A stretch of 64,000 nucleotides of DNA from Halomonas colorata. GTDB taxonomy: Bacteria > Pseudomonadota > Gammaproteobacteria > Pseudomonadales > Halomonadaceae. How positions within the stretch are numbered: position 1 is the stretch's first letter; each line of letters starts with the position of its first letter. Positions 48,319 to 56,020 of this stretch are shown here, piece after piece. The notes beneath the pieces are model-generated. The model saw only the letters and a program-made list of their open reading frames with translations. It was not told the DNA's origin and ran no database searches. A program made the translations under genes and the position numbers. Where the stretch lies: assembly GCF_014897985.1 (NCBI RefSeq), contig NZ_JABUZA010000003.1:62001-126000 (forward strand), written 5' to 3'.

Positions 48319-48483
48319 ATGATGTATCGCGCATATAACGTCACTATCGCTACCGGCTATGTGGGCTATGGCTATGGCTGGCGATTTAGCGACGCGCGGT
48401 CGGTGCAAGCTGCCACCTCCGACCGTGCTTGCCTGGGTGGCAACGTCAAACGATGTCATGCGCTACCGGAGAAACCTTTATGA
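48319..48483 (+). CDS. Aromatic-residue-rich leader ORF of the DAHP synthase gene
   Basis: A 54-codon ORF with AAGGAG 7 nt before ATG 48319, the best ribosome-binding site in the neighbourhood. The first 23 residues are MMYRAYNVTIATGYVGYGYG followed by WRF: five Tyr (all TAT), one Trp and one Phe. The remaining 31 residues have normal composition. The TGA stop overlaps the ATG of the DAHP synthase gene (ATGA), so translation of the two is probably coupled. The enrichment in exactly the end products of the pathway indicates a regulatory leader peptide. This is not a protein family I know. Confidence 0.7.
   Translation: MMYRAYNVTIATGYVGYGYGWRFSDARSVQAATSDRACLGGNVKRCHALPEKPL
48397..48471 (+). 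promoter_or_regulatory. Three mutually exclusive hairpins in the leader, possible attenuator
   Basis: CGGTCGG 48397-48403 pairs with CCGACCG 48419-48425; GCAAGC 48405-48410 pairs with GCTTGC 48427-48432; TGCCACC 48411-48417 pairs with GGTGGCA 48436-48442. The three cross each other and cannot all form together. CTCCG 48417-48421 can also pair with CGGAG 48467-48471, the ribosome-binding site of the DAHP synthase gene. The first hairpin starts 9 nt after the last aromatic codon. There is no T-run, so control would be translational or Rho-dependent rather than intrinsic termination. Confidence 0.55.
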
Positions 48484-49559
48484 ATGCCCCAGCAAGCCTA
48501 GCCCTTAGCTCAGAACGTAATGGGACTCCCATTACTGTCAGCACGCCCAGCACGGAAAAGCTGCTTCCCACACCGACCGAGCTGCGCCAAAGCGTGGCGG
48601 TAGGCGCCCATTTAAGCCAGCAGGTATCCCAGCAGCGCCAGGCGGTTCAAAACATTCTGAGTGGCCAGGATGATAGGCTTCTGGTCGTGGTAGGGCCCTG
48701 CTCTATCCATGATCCTGACGCAGCCCTTGAGTACGCTGACCGTCTCGCTTCATTAAGTGAGCAAGTAAGTGAACAGCTTTTACCCGTAATGCGGGTCTAT
48801 GTTGAGAAACCCCGCACCACCGTGGGCTGGAAGGGGCTCGCCTATGACCCGGATTTAGACGGCAGCGGCGATATGGCCAAGGGCATTACGCTCTCCCGGG
48901 AGCTGATGCATGCCGTTGCCGCCCGCGGCCTGCCGGTGGCAACTGAGCTGCTTCAGCCCATGCTCGCGCCTTACCTGGATGATCTTTTAAGCTGGGTGGC
49001 GATTGGGGCGCGGACCACCGAATCACAGCTGCACCGTGAGCTTGCGAGCGACTTAGCCGCCGCAGTGGGATTTAAAAACGCGACCAGCGGTGATGTGCAG
49101 GTCGCAATCGACGCCATGCAGGCAGCGGCCCATGGTCACCAGCGTTTCGCTCAAGACAACAATGGGCGGCCCATCATGCAGCAAACGGCCGGTAACCCGC
49201 ATACACACGTGGTGCTGCGCGGCGGGCATGGCGAGCCTAATTATCAGGCAGCGCATGTTCAGGCAGCTATCAAGGCGCTGCATGAGGCCGGCCAGAACCC
49301 GCGGTTAATGGTTGATTGCAGTCACGCCAATGCGCGTAAAGATCACCGCCGCCAAAGTGAGGTGATGCTGGATGTGCTCGCCCAGCGGCAGGCAGGTAAT
49401 GCCAATCTGGTTGCCCTGATGCTGGAAAGTCATCTATTTGAAGGCAAGCAGCCACTGCAGCCGAATGCCCTGCGCTATGGCGTTTCAGTGACCGATGCCT
49501 GCGTTAGCTGGGAGGCAACCGAGCGGTTACTAAAAACAGCCGCCGAGCGATTAAGCTAA
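48480..49559 (+). CDS. 3-deoxy-7-phosphoheptulonate synthase (DAHP synthase, class I alpha)
   Basis: A 359-aa enzyme condensing phosphoenolpyruvate and erythrose 4-phosphate, the first step to Phe, Tyr and Trp. VVVGPCSIHDPDAALEYADR (about 75-94), MRVYVEKPRTTVGWKGLAYD with the PEP-binding lysine, WVAIGARTTESQLHRELAS, GFKNATSGDVQVAID and DCSHANARKDHRRQ (metal ligands) are all present. It is of the AroF/AroG/AroH type; the feedback specificity cannot be read, so no symbol is given. GGAG lies 8 nt before the ATG. A palindromic element follows the gene. Confidence 0.95.
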   Translation: MNAPASLALSSERNGTPITVSTPSTEKLLPTPTELRQSVAVGAHLSQQVSQQRQAVQNILSGQDDRLLVVVGPCSIHDPDAALEYADRLASLSEQVSEQLLPVMRVYVEKPRTTVGWKGLAYDPDLDGSGDMAKGITLSRELMHAVAARGLPVATELLQPMLAPYLDDLLSWVAIGARTTESQLHRELASDLAAAVGFKNATSGDVQVAIDAMQAAAHGHQRFAQDNNGRPIMQQTAGNPHTHVVLRGGHGEPNYQAAHVQAAIKALHEAGQNPRLMVDCSHANARKDHRRQSEVMLDVLAQRQAGNANLVALMLESHLFEGKQPLQPNALRYGVSVTDACVSWEATERLLKTAAERLS

Positions 49560-49580
49560 CGTTTGACCACTCAGGTTTTT

Positions 49581-49629
49581 AGGTTCTGTCTGAAAAGTTG
49601 CCGAGCGCAGACACTTTTCAGACGAACCT
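49581..49629. repeat. Long palindrome after the DAHP synthase gene (REP-like or paired IS ends)
   Basis: AGGTTCTGTCTGAAAAGT (49581-49598) and ACTTTTCAGACGAACCT (49613-49629) are inverted copies with one bulged base, separated by 14 nt. The 17-bp stem has no T-run. It could act as a terminator-like stem, but the length and near-perfect ends resemble a miniature mobile palindrome or juxtaposed insertion-sequence ends. Confidence 0.7.
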
Positions 49630-49700
49630 TAGTAACCCAGGCTTGTTTGCTATGGTCAGCCCCGTATCATAGAGCGTTCTATTAGATGACGAGGTTGGCC

Positions 49701-50213
49701 ATGGTTTTTACCCTCGAACAGCATGATTCACACAGCTATCGCCGCAAGGCACGCATGATCAGTTTTGCAATGGCGGGCCAGCTGCTTATTTTTGGAATGC
49801 TGTTCTCCATGCTGCTGACATCCACCTTCGGCAGCAGCCTCTGGCTATACGCGCTGGGTGTTTTTCTGGGGCTGCTGGCAACCAGTGCGCTATTTGCAGT
49901 ATTGCGCGAACGCCCCTGGATGACCGAGATGCGTTACGTCTGGCAGTTAAAGCAGCACTTATCGCAGATTAGCGGTTATTTACCTACGCTCCGCCGCGCG
50001 GTCGATGACGACAACAAAGCGGCACTTAATATTTTAACCTTTTACCATCAGGGTATTACGCAACTGGCTGAATTGAATGGCCGGTCGCCTTCCCAGGATA
50101 CTGTCTGGGTGGCAGAAGCCAATCATATAAAAGCCAAGCGGGAAGCGTTTGGGCTATCGCCCACGGTTGATACCTTTGACTCGCAAGATTTACACGCTTT
50201 CAAGCGAAGCTGA
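49701..50213 (+). CDS. DUF3087 family membrane protein
   Basis: A 170-aa protein with two transmembrane helices (about 19-44 and 49-68) and a cytosolic helical tail (RYVWQLKQHLSQISGYLPTL, LNILTFYHQGITQLAELNG). The layout and the Y-R-R-K-x-R start match DUF3087 proteins of pseudomonads and halomonads, whose function is unknown. The start at ATG 49701 has GAGG 6-7 nt upstream; another ATG 15 nt earlier has none. Confidence 0.82.
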   Translation: MVFTLEQHDSHSYRRKARMISFAMAGQLLIFGMLFSMLLTSTFGSSLWLYALGVFLGLLATSALFAVLRERPWMTEMRYVWQLKQHLSQISGYLPTLRRAVDDDNKAALNILTFYHQGITQLAELNGRSPSQDTVWVAEANHIKAKREAFGLSPTVDTFDSQDLHAFKRS

Positions 50214-50254
50214 TCCACGACACAATAAATCACGCGTGCAGGGAGCATTTGTTA

Positions 50255-50983
50255 ATGACACTGGTGTCCAATCCACTTCCGTTAATCGCTGCGAGCGCAC
50301 TGTTAGTCGCGCTAGGCGGCTGTGCCTCAACGGCCGCTCCGGTCGGCGAGTCAGGCAAAATGACCGTGAACAGCAGTGCACCGCTACTGCCGTCGGTACT
50401 TTTTTCCGGAACGGCCGAGCGCTTTCAGGGCTGGCACTGCCAGCCGGCTAATCAGCACTTGGTTACCGCAACGAATACCAGTGATTTACGGCTTTGGTCG
50501 TTGCATGGTGCCTGGCGGTTACCTCAAGCCGTGGTAGCCAGCGGAGCGCGCTATCAAGACGGCAGTATCAGTTTTTGGAATCGTGGCGATAAGGCCATGG
50601 TAGAAACGCCGCGCGGTCAGCTGCAGTGCACGCTGAGTGAAGAGCGAGCGGCCATTACCAGGGCGGAAAAACCGGGTGTTATGTTCTGGGGGCAAGGCAA
50701 CGAGCCGGGCTGGACGGTGGCGTTAGCGCACGACGCACCCACGCTAACCATGCAGCTCAACTACGGGGAAGAGCGTCTTGAGTTTCCGTATATGATGAGC
50801 GTAATGGATAATGACGCGGGTCGAGTGGTGCTTGAAAATGCCCGCGTTGAGCCGTTTTTTCGCCTGCGTATCGAAGCCGCCGCCTGTTTTGACGACATGA
50901 GCGGCAAGCCTTTTCCCGCCCGCGTAACGCTTACCTATGCCGGCGAGCAATATAGCGGATGTGGTCAAGGTATTGCCCCTTAA
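50255..50983 (+). CDS. Lipoprotein with MliC-like and COG3650-like domains
   Basis: A 242-aa predicted outer-membrane lipoprotein: signal peptide with lipobox ALGG-C (Cys23). Residues about 55-125 look like MliC, the inhibitor of c-type lysozyme (FQGWHCQ at the start, then SGARYQDGSISFWNRGDKAM and a closing Cys in QLQCTL). Residues about 140-240 resemble COG3650 (WGQGNEPGWTVAL, then ACFDDMSGKPFPARVTLTY and SGCGQGI with a probable disulfide). A role in envelope stress or lysozyme defence is an inference. GGGAG lies upstream of the ATG. Confidence 0.72.
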   Translation: MTLVSNPLPLIAASALLVALGGCASTAAPVGESGKMTVNSSAPLLPSVLFSGTAERFQGWHCQPANQHLVTATNTSDLRLWSLHGAWRLPQAVVASGARYQDGSISFWNRGDKAMVETPRGQLQCTLSEERAAITRAEKPGVMFWGQGNEPGWTVALAHDAPTLTMQLNYGEERLEFPYMMSVMDNDAGRVVLENARVEPFFRLRIEAAACFDDMSGKPFPARVTLTYAGEQYSGCGQGIAP

Positions 50984-51002
50984 CGGTCTTAACGCGTAGC
51001 TG

Positions 51003-52073
51003 TTAGCAGCGGTAGAGAAAGCGCTCTGCGCGCCAGTGTGTGGCGATAAAATCACTGGCGCATAACGCTGAAACATTTCCTGAAGCACGTGCAGCAAGCC
51101 TTGAAAGCGTGGCAAGGCTCAGGCCACGCACCGCACTTACCTGCTTGCTGGTTGCCACTGGGACCCAGCGATTATCCTCAAGAGTGGCGAGCGTAAAGCT
51201 AAATGGGTGAAATCCTGGAAAGCCTAGTCGGATATCAGTGGCGAGTAGCGTTTCCTTGCCATCAATCCAGCGAACTTCGTAGCGTAAAAAAGGGCCGGTA
51301 AACCATGTTAACCGTTGGCCTAACGGGCCGAAAAGCGCCGTCTCTTCCAGCGCCGTATTTCGCCATAGGGGTTCTAGCTGGGGGAGGCGAGGCGCATCGA
51401 AGATGCTGATAAGGCTCTCATAATAGCGGTCTTCATCAATCACCGTGGCCCGCCATAGCACAATGTTAAACGGTGTTGGCTGAATCAATACAGGGGCCTG
51501 CGTTAACCCCTGCTCAGCAAGAGCCGGGGCCAGACGCTGCTCCACACTCCACTTGGCGCCTGCTGCCAGGGCTAGATACACGCACGATACGGCAAGACCC
51601 AGACCACAGTATTTGCGCACCTGCTGAGATACCAGCGCCGTTCCCAGGCCTATCAAAAGGGCCAGCGTATAAATCGGGTCAATAATAAAGATGATCGGCC
51701 ATGCCACCGGCGGCGTATCCAGCGGCCAAAAAAGCTGCGTACCGTAGGTCGTTAGCGCATCCAGCAGCGGGTGAGTCACCAAACATAGCGTAAAAAAGCA
51801 CCACCAGCGGGATAGAGAAATATCCCGGGCAGGCGCAAAGCGTGTACACAGCAACGCAAGCAGCGTGGCGAGGCCGGTCAGCACCAGTAGCGAATGAGAA
51901 AAGCCGCGGTGCTCTGTCACATTGGCAATAGCATCGCCATAATCCAGCGCGACATCCAGGTCAGGTAGCGTACCCAGCAGTGCTCCAACCAGCACAGCTT
52001 TGCGCCCCAGGCGGCGGCCGAGTAGCGCTCCACCTACAGCAGCGCCTAGCGCAGCCTGCGTGATTGAATCCAC
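51003..52073 (-). CDS. YdjM-type membrane-bound metal-dependent hydrolase (DUF457)
   Basis: A 356-aa protein whose first 160 residues hold about five hydrophobic helices and the family motifs MDSITQAALGAAVGGALLG, GTLPDLDVALDYGD, HRGFSHSLLVL and VTHPLLDALTTYGTQLFWP. The Asp and His residues could bind metal. The C-terminal part (about 180-356) is a soluble domain of unknown role. The E. coli homologue YdjM is LexA-controlled, but I see no clear LexA box here. Real enzymatic activity is unproven for the family. Confidence 0.85.
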   Translation of the reverse strand: MDSITQAALGAAVGGALLGRRLGRKAVLVGALLGTLPDLDVALDYGDAIANVTEHRGFSHSLLVLTGLATLLALLCTRFAPARDISLSRWWCFFTLCLVTHPLLDALTTYGTQLFWPLDTPPVAWPIIFIIDPIYTLALLIGLGTALVSQQVRKYCGLGLAVSCVYLALAAGAKWSVEQRLAPALAEQGLTQAPVLIQPTPFNIVLWRATVIDEDRYYESLISIFDAPRLPQLEPLWRNTALEETALFGPLGQRLTWFTGPFLRYEVRWIDGKETLLATDIRLGFPGFHPFSFTLATLEDNRWVPVATSKQVSAVRGLSLATLSRLAARASGNVSALCASDFIATHWRAERFLYRC

Positions 52074-52299
52074 TGGTTTCTCCTTTTAGCGATACCCGTT
52101 AATATGGTCTTCAATTATTTATTGTACAGAGTTATTGGGTTGAATGCTGGGTGTCACATTTTTGTCAAGAGATTTGGCGCTCATGGCGCCCAATCTGGCA
52201 CTTCCTCTGGCGTTAATCGGCCAGCTGCGCAATCATCACATCTGCGTCATCTCAGCCGCGACGAGTACACTGGATTGTTATCACCAAAGGAGTTAGAGC

Positions 52300-52740
52300 A
52301 TGCAATATTTACACACTATGGTGCGTGTTAAGGATTTAGACGCTTCACTTCGGTTTTACTGTAATTTGCTGGGCCTAAAAGAAGTGCGCCGTAAAGAGAA
52401 TGAAAAAGGTCGCTTCACACTGGTATTTCTGGCCGCCCCGGAAGACGAAGAGCGCTCCGCGCAGTTAACCGCTCCCGAACTCGAATTGACCTATAACTGG
52501 GATCCGGAAGAGTACACCGGCGGGCGTAACTTTGGTCATCTGGCTTACCGCGTGGATGACATTTACGCACTCTGCCAGAAGTTTCAGGACAACGGCGTCA
52601 CCGTAAATCGCCCGCCGCGCGATGGTTATATGGCGTTTGTAAAATCGCCTGACGGAATTTCTATCGAGCTTCTGCAAAAAGGCGACGCGCTAGCCCCTCA
52701 AGAGCCCTGGGCTTCCATGGAAAACAGCGGCAGCTGGTAA
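52300..52740 (+). CDS. gloA: Lactoylglutathione lyase (glyoxalase I)
   Basis: A 146-aa VOC-fold metalloenzyme that turns the methylglyoxal-glutathione hemithioacetal into lactoylglutathione. The start [20 protein letters not shown] has the first metal His, [13 protein letters not shown] has Glu, [13 protein letters not shown] has the second His, and [10 protein letters not shown] has the last Glu. Compared with E. coli GloA it has a small insertion after residue 40. GGAG lies before the ATG. The following lipoprotein gene begins 11 nt after its stop. Confidence 0.9.
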   Translation: MQYLHTMVRVKDLDASLRFYCNLLGLKEVRRKENEKGRFTLVFLAAPEDEERSAQLTAPELELTYNWDPEEYTGGRNFGHLAYRVDDIYALCQKFQDNGVTVNRPPRDGYMAFVKSPDGISIELLQKGDALAPQEPWASMENSGSW

Positions 52741-52751
52741 GGACATACAAC

Positions 52752-53222
52752 ATGCTCATGAAAAAACATCGCTCCCGAGCCTGCCTGCTGCCGTTTCTGG
52801 CCCTTACCGCCGTGTTGCTCAGCGCGTGCAGCAGCACCCCGGGCGAACCACAGCTTAACGACACACCGCGCCACACAGGTTTGTCAGGCCCGATAGTGGA
52901 TCAGCGCTGGAACCTGCTGCTGGTAGGTACCGATGAACGGCTATCGTTTGCGGAAACGCCATTTTTCACGATCTCGAAGGATGGAAAAGTGGCGGGCTTT
53001 GACGGCTGTAACCGCTTTACCGGCAAGGTAAGCCTTGGGGAGAGCCACCGCATCGATTTTGAAGGGCTTGCCACCACACGCATGGCCTGCCCGAATATGA
53101 CGGATGCCAAGCAAGTAACGGACATGCTGGACACCGCTTACCGCTACCTGATCGATCACGACCGCCTAGTGTTCTTTGGCCCGGATAGCCGGGTTTTAGG
53201 CGGCTGGCGCGAAGCGAACTAG
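52752..53222 (+). CDS. META/HslJ-like lipoprotein
   Basis: A 156-aa protein with a lipoprotein signal (VLLSAC, Cys26). The META-domain features are W-N-L-L-L, KVAGFDGCNRFTGKVSL (G-x-x-G-C-N-R-x-x-G) and TRMACPNMTDAKQVTDML (T-x-M-A-C). META domains occur in HslJ, linked to novobiocin resistance, and in secreted proteins of unknown role. It lies 11 nt after gloA and is probably co-transcribed. A decayed copy of its second half lies at 55686-55870. Confidence 0.85.
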   Translation: MLMKKHRSRACLLPFLALTAVLLSACSSTPGEPQLNDTPRHTGLSGPIVDQRWNLLLVGTDERLSFAETPFFTISKDGKVAGFDGCNRFTGKVSLGESHRIDFEGLATTRMACPNMTDAKQVTDMLDTAYRYLIDHDRLVFFGPDSRVLGGWREAN

Positions 53223-53243
53223 CAGGGGCTGGCAAGAACTTGT

Positions 53244-54644
53244 TCAGTACATTACGACTTGGTTTTTGCCAGCTCTTTTCGCTAAATACATGCCTCGATC
53301 CACCTTTTCCAGCAACTGGTCGGAAGATTCATTGGATCGACTCAGCGTCAGGCCAATGCTAATAGTCACTTTACCGGTAACGGGGAATACATGCTCCTCA
53401 ACCGTGCGGCACAGCCGGTTTGCCAGTTGATAGCTGGATTTTTGATTAAGCCCCTTGGCGATCACAATAAATTCTTCTCCACCCCAGCGCCCCAAATGAT
53501 TGTCAACACGGAGTGTTTCCTGCACCAGTGACGTCATGCTGCGTAAAATATCGTCGCCCACTGCATGGCCGTAGCTATCGTTAATCTGTTTAAAGTCATC
53601 GATATCGAACATCATTAGCGTAAACGGGGTGGCTGAGTGCCGAAGGGCCTCGATCACCAGTTCGGTATAGTAGCGATTCCAGCATCGAGTTAATGGGTCG
53701 GTATGAACAAGCCCTTTCAGTTGTTGGTTGGTTTTGATGAGTTGTTGATTAAAATGCACGACCTCCACGGCGGTAATAGCCACCGCTAGATCATCTGCCA
53801 GTTCCATGACCATGGAGGCCTCTTGGGGCATCCAACAGCTTAATGAGTTTTGAACCTCACTACCCGCCATGGGGAGCGGTATTAAAGGCTGTTGACGGAA
53901 CAGGAGCAGCCAGCCTAAGTGGTTGCTAGCCAAGCTGAGAGGGGCCGCCAATCCACCCTGGCAATCGCCCGTTAATTCCGTGACTTCATCCAAGGGAGTA
54001 GAGGACTGGTTCAAACGTAGCTGTTGTTGAAAAAGCTGGCGTTTAGAGGGGCAATCGCCAAAGCAGTACAGGTCTTCCTGGCAAGCGATCACGATGCCGC
54101 TGGCTTGAAAAATATGGCACCAGCTATCGCCATGATGCTGAAGTAGTTGCTCAATAGACGTGAAGCGTTTGGTGTCCCTGGAGAGAAGCCTGCGGTGTGT
54201 TTTCAGCCTTAACTGATGCTTGGCCAAGCGCTCGGCTTTCAATAACCGTAATCGCTGGGCAGCAATGTCAATCAGAACGTTTACCCACTGTGCTGGGCCG
54301 GTATAGGTCGAAGGTAGGTGGCCGATATAGCCCCATATCCCGTATTCCCCTTTTAATTCATAATATTGTAGCCCCAAACCGTGCAGTTCCTCTAGCGATC
54401 GGACCGACAGTATCGCTGTGTCAGGGGCTGCCACGCTGTTTGGAGGGAAACAGTAGGTCAGGCGCAGTTCGCCGGTTCCCAGTCGCCTGAAAAGCGCCAC
54501 TGGTTGATTGCCTGTTAACCCGTGTAGCGTTTGTGCCAAGTGCTTGAAAAGCTCGGCAGGCGTCGTTGCGGTGCATAACACCGACAGTGCGTGATAAAGG
54601 CTGTCGAGATTCTGAATTGGTGAATCAGGTGTGCCACCCATCAT
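53244..54644 (-). CDS. Diguanylate cyclase (GGDEF domain)
   Basis: A 466-aa protein with a C-terminal GGDEF domain (about 305-466): DPLTRCWNRYYTELVIEALR, MMFDIDDFKQINDSYGHAVG and the active-site loop GRWGGEEFIVIAK. The c-di-GMP inhibitory RxxD site is not canonical (R-V-D-N precedes H-L-G-R-W). The N-terminal 300 residues hold a GAF-like or novel sensory region with a cysteine pair (DLYCFGDCPSK). No transmembrane helix is evident, so it is probably cytosolic. GAGGAG precedes the ATG pair at 54644; a longer start lacks this. It diverges from the XRE-like gene. Confidence 0.88.
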   Translation of the reverse strand: MMGGTPDSPIQNLDSLYHALSVLCTATTPAELFKHLAQTLHGLTGNQPVALFRRLGTGELRLTYCFPPNSVAAPDTAILSVRSLEELHGLGLQYYELKGEYGIWGYIGHLPSTYTGPAQWVNVLIDIAAQRLRLLKAERLAKHQLRLKTHRRLLSRDTKRFTSIEQLLQHHGDSWCHIFQASGIVIACQEDLYCFGDCPSKRQLFQQQLRLNQSSTPLDEVTELTGDCQGGLAAPLSLASNHLGWLLLFRQQPLIPLPMAGSEVQNSLSCWMPQEASMVMELADDLAVAITAVEVVHFNQQLIKTNQQLKGLVHTDPLTRCWNRYYTELVIEALRHSATPFTLMMFDIDDFKQINDSYGHAVGDDILRSMTSLVQETLRVDNHLGRWGGEEFIVIAKGLNQKSSYQLANRLCRTVEEHVFPVTGKVTISIGLTLSRSNESSDQLLEKVDRGMYLAKRAGKNQVVMY

Positions 54645-54791
54645 GAATGACTCCTCAAGCCAAGAGCGTTCGCTCGCACCACCATTGCCGGGTGTTTGAG
54701 TTAGCGCGAAAAAACAAAATTGAATTAATGATTCAATCAAAAGGTGAACCGTTATTCAACTGTTATTGAACAATCGATTCACATTGGCGGC

Positions 54792-55208
54792 ATGAATGAA
54801 AAGACTATGTTCGCCGAGCGCTTAAAGGCCGCGATGCAAGCGGCAGGTTACGATGTACGGCCATCAGTGCTGGAGCGTGAGTTTAATTTGCGCTATTGGG
54901 GCAAACCGATTACCTTCCAGGCCGTCAGGCGCTGGTTGCGGGGAGATTCGATTCCAAGTCAGGATAAACTACAAGTATTAGCGCGCTGGTTAACCGTCGA
55001 CCCTCACTATTTACGCTATGGTGAGACCGCGACGTATAGCATCAGCGAGCCTTCAGCGGCTTGGGACGTTTCCTCAAGCTGCGAAGAGCGGCAAGTATTA
55101 TCTTTATATCGTAGTTTACCGCTAGCCCAGCGGAAGGTCTTACGCGAAGTCATGGAGACGTTTGCTAAAGCCTATTTAGGTGTTGATGCCTCTGGTGATG
55201 GAGAGTAG
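54792..55208 (+). CDS. XRE-like helix-turn-helix regulator
   Basis: A 138-aa protein (longer form from 54744) with an N-terminal helix-turn-helix at about residues 5-70: FAERLKAAMQAAGYDVRPSV, WGKPITFQAVRRWLRGDSIP, then DKLQVLARWLTVDPHYLRYG. The C-terminal half contains a helix rich in charged residues (QRKVLREVMETFAKAYLG). The protein type is common in pseudomonads and beta-proteobacteria as an orphan regulator. It is divergent from the diguanylate cyclase, so control of that gene or autoregulation is possible but unproven. The start is not decided by a clear ribosome-binding site. Confidence 0.75.
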   Translation: MNEKTMFAERLKAAMQAAGYDVRPSVLEREFNLRYWGKPITFQAVRRWLRGDSIPSQDKLQVLARWLTVDPHYLRYGETATYSISEPSAAWDVSSSCEERQVLSLYRSLPLAQRKVLREVMETFAKAYLGVDASGDGE

Positions 55209-55331
55209 TTTGCTGACCGGTTAGAGTTTTGTGTCTCTCTGGTGAGGTGCTGCTGTAACGATTACTATATAGGAGGAGTGTAAAACGTTTCTGCGCTGGA
55301 GATCACCCATCCTTGTTGCAGGTGCACTGTT

Positions 55332-55685
55332 TTAACGTCGAATCTGCGAGGGGATCATGCCCGTCCATCGCTTCAGCGCCTTTCGGAAGCCCGCGCTGTT
55401 GCTGAAACCCAGAAGTATGGCGATGTCGAGCACGCTGAATTTCGTGGTTCTGAGATATTCATGGGCCAGCGTCGAACGCACTTCGTCTGCGATGATCTGG
55501 AATGTTGTTCCTTCGGCTTCCAGTCTTCTCCTCAACGTCTGGCTGGTCATGTTCAGGGTGCAGGCGACCTGTTCCATACTCGGGAAATCGCCGGGCAGTT
55601 CCATCAGTATCCGGTAAACTGAACTGGATGCGCCGGTCGCGGCTTGCGCCTGGCCCATCAGGCGGTCGCAGGTTTCCTGCATGAG
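55332..55685 (-). pseudogene. AraC-family regulator, C-terminal remnant
   Basis: About 118 codons remain of the DNA-binding end of an AraC/XylS regulator: two helix-turn-helix units (SMEQVACTLNMTSQTLRRRL and FSVLDIAILLGFSNSAGFRK, then WTGMIPSQIRR). This subtype normally has some 220 more residues at the N-terminus, which are missing. The open frame continues upstream into the antisense strand of the hslJ-like fragment as far as an ATG at 55817, giving a chimeric 161-codon ORF whose first 45 codons are not AraC. It is probably non-functional. Confidence 0.8.
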
Positions 55686-55870
55686 GGCTGCAATCGCTTT
55701 ACCGGCAAAGTAAGCCTTGGGGAGAGCCACCGCATCGATTTTGAAGGACTTGCCATCACACGCATGGCCTGCCCGAATATGACGGGATGCCAAGCGGGTA
55801 ACGGACATGCTGGACACCGCTTACCGTTACCTGATTGACCATGAACGGCTGGCGCGAAGCGCATTAGCAT
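55686..55870 (+). pseudogene. Decayed partial copy of the META/HslJ-like lipoprotein gene
   Basis: About 185 bp closely match the 3' part of the gene at 52752-53222, from GGCTGCAATCGCTTTACCGG (compare 53007 onward) to CTGGCGCGAAGCG near the stop. One extra G (ATGACGGGATGCC versus ATGACGGATGCC) shifts the frame, and about 45 bp are deleted before the last 20 bp. It has no start or signal sequence. Confidence 0.9.
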
Positions 55871-55950
55871 GAAGTAGAACAGAGGCAATGCCTTACAACC
55901 ATCATGCCTGCATAAAGCGGACATGATGGTTTTTGTAAAGCTGGCTAGGC

Positions 55951-55997
55951 AACGCTTCAATTTTGACTTTCTGCTATTGAAGCCGTTTTTTAGCCGC
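55951..55997 (-). pseudogene. Copy of the last 47 bp of the valS coding region
   Basis: The minus strand reads A-A-K-K-R-L-Q-stop-Q-K-V-K-I-E-A-L, compared with [16 protein letters not shown] at the real valS C-terminus (56524-56571). No gaps are needed, about eight bases differ, and one creates an internal TAG. Confidence 0.85.
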
Positions 55998-56020
55998 AAT
56001 GCAGTAGGCATTAAATCTTA

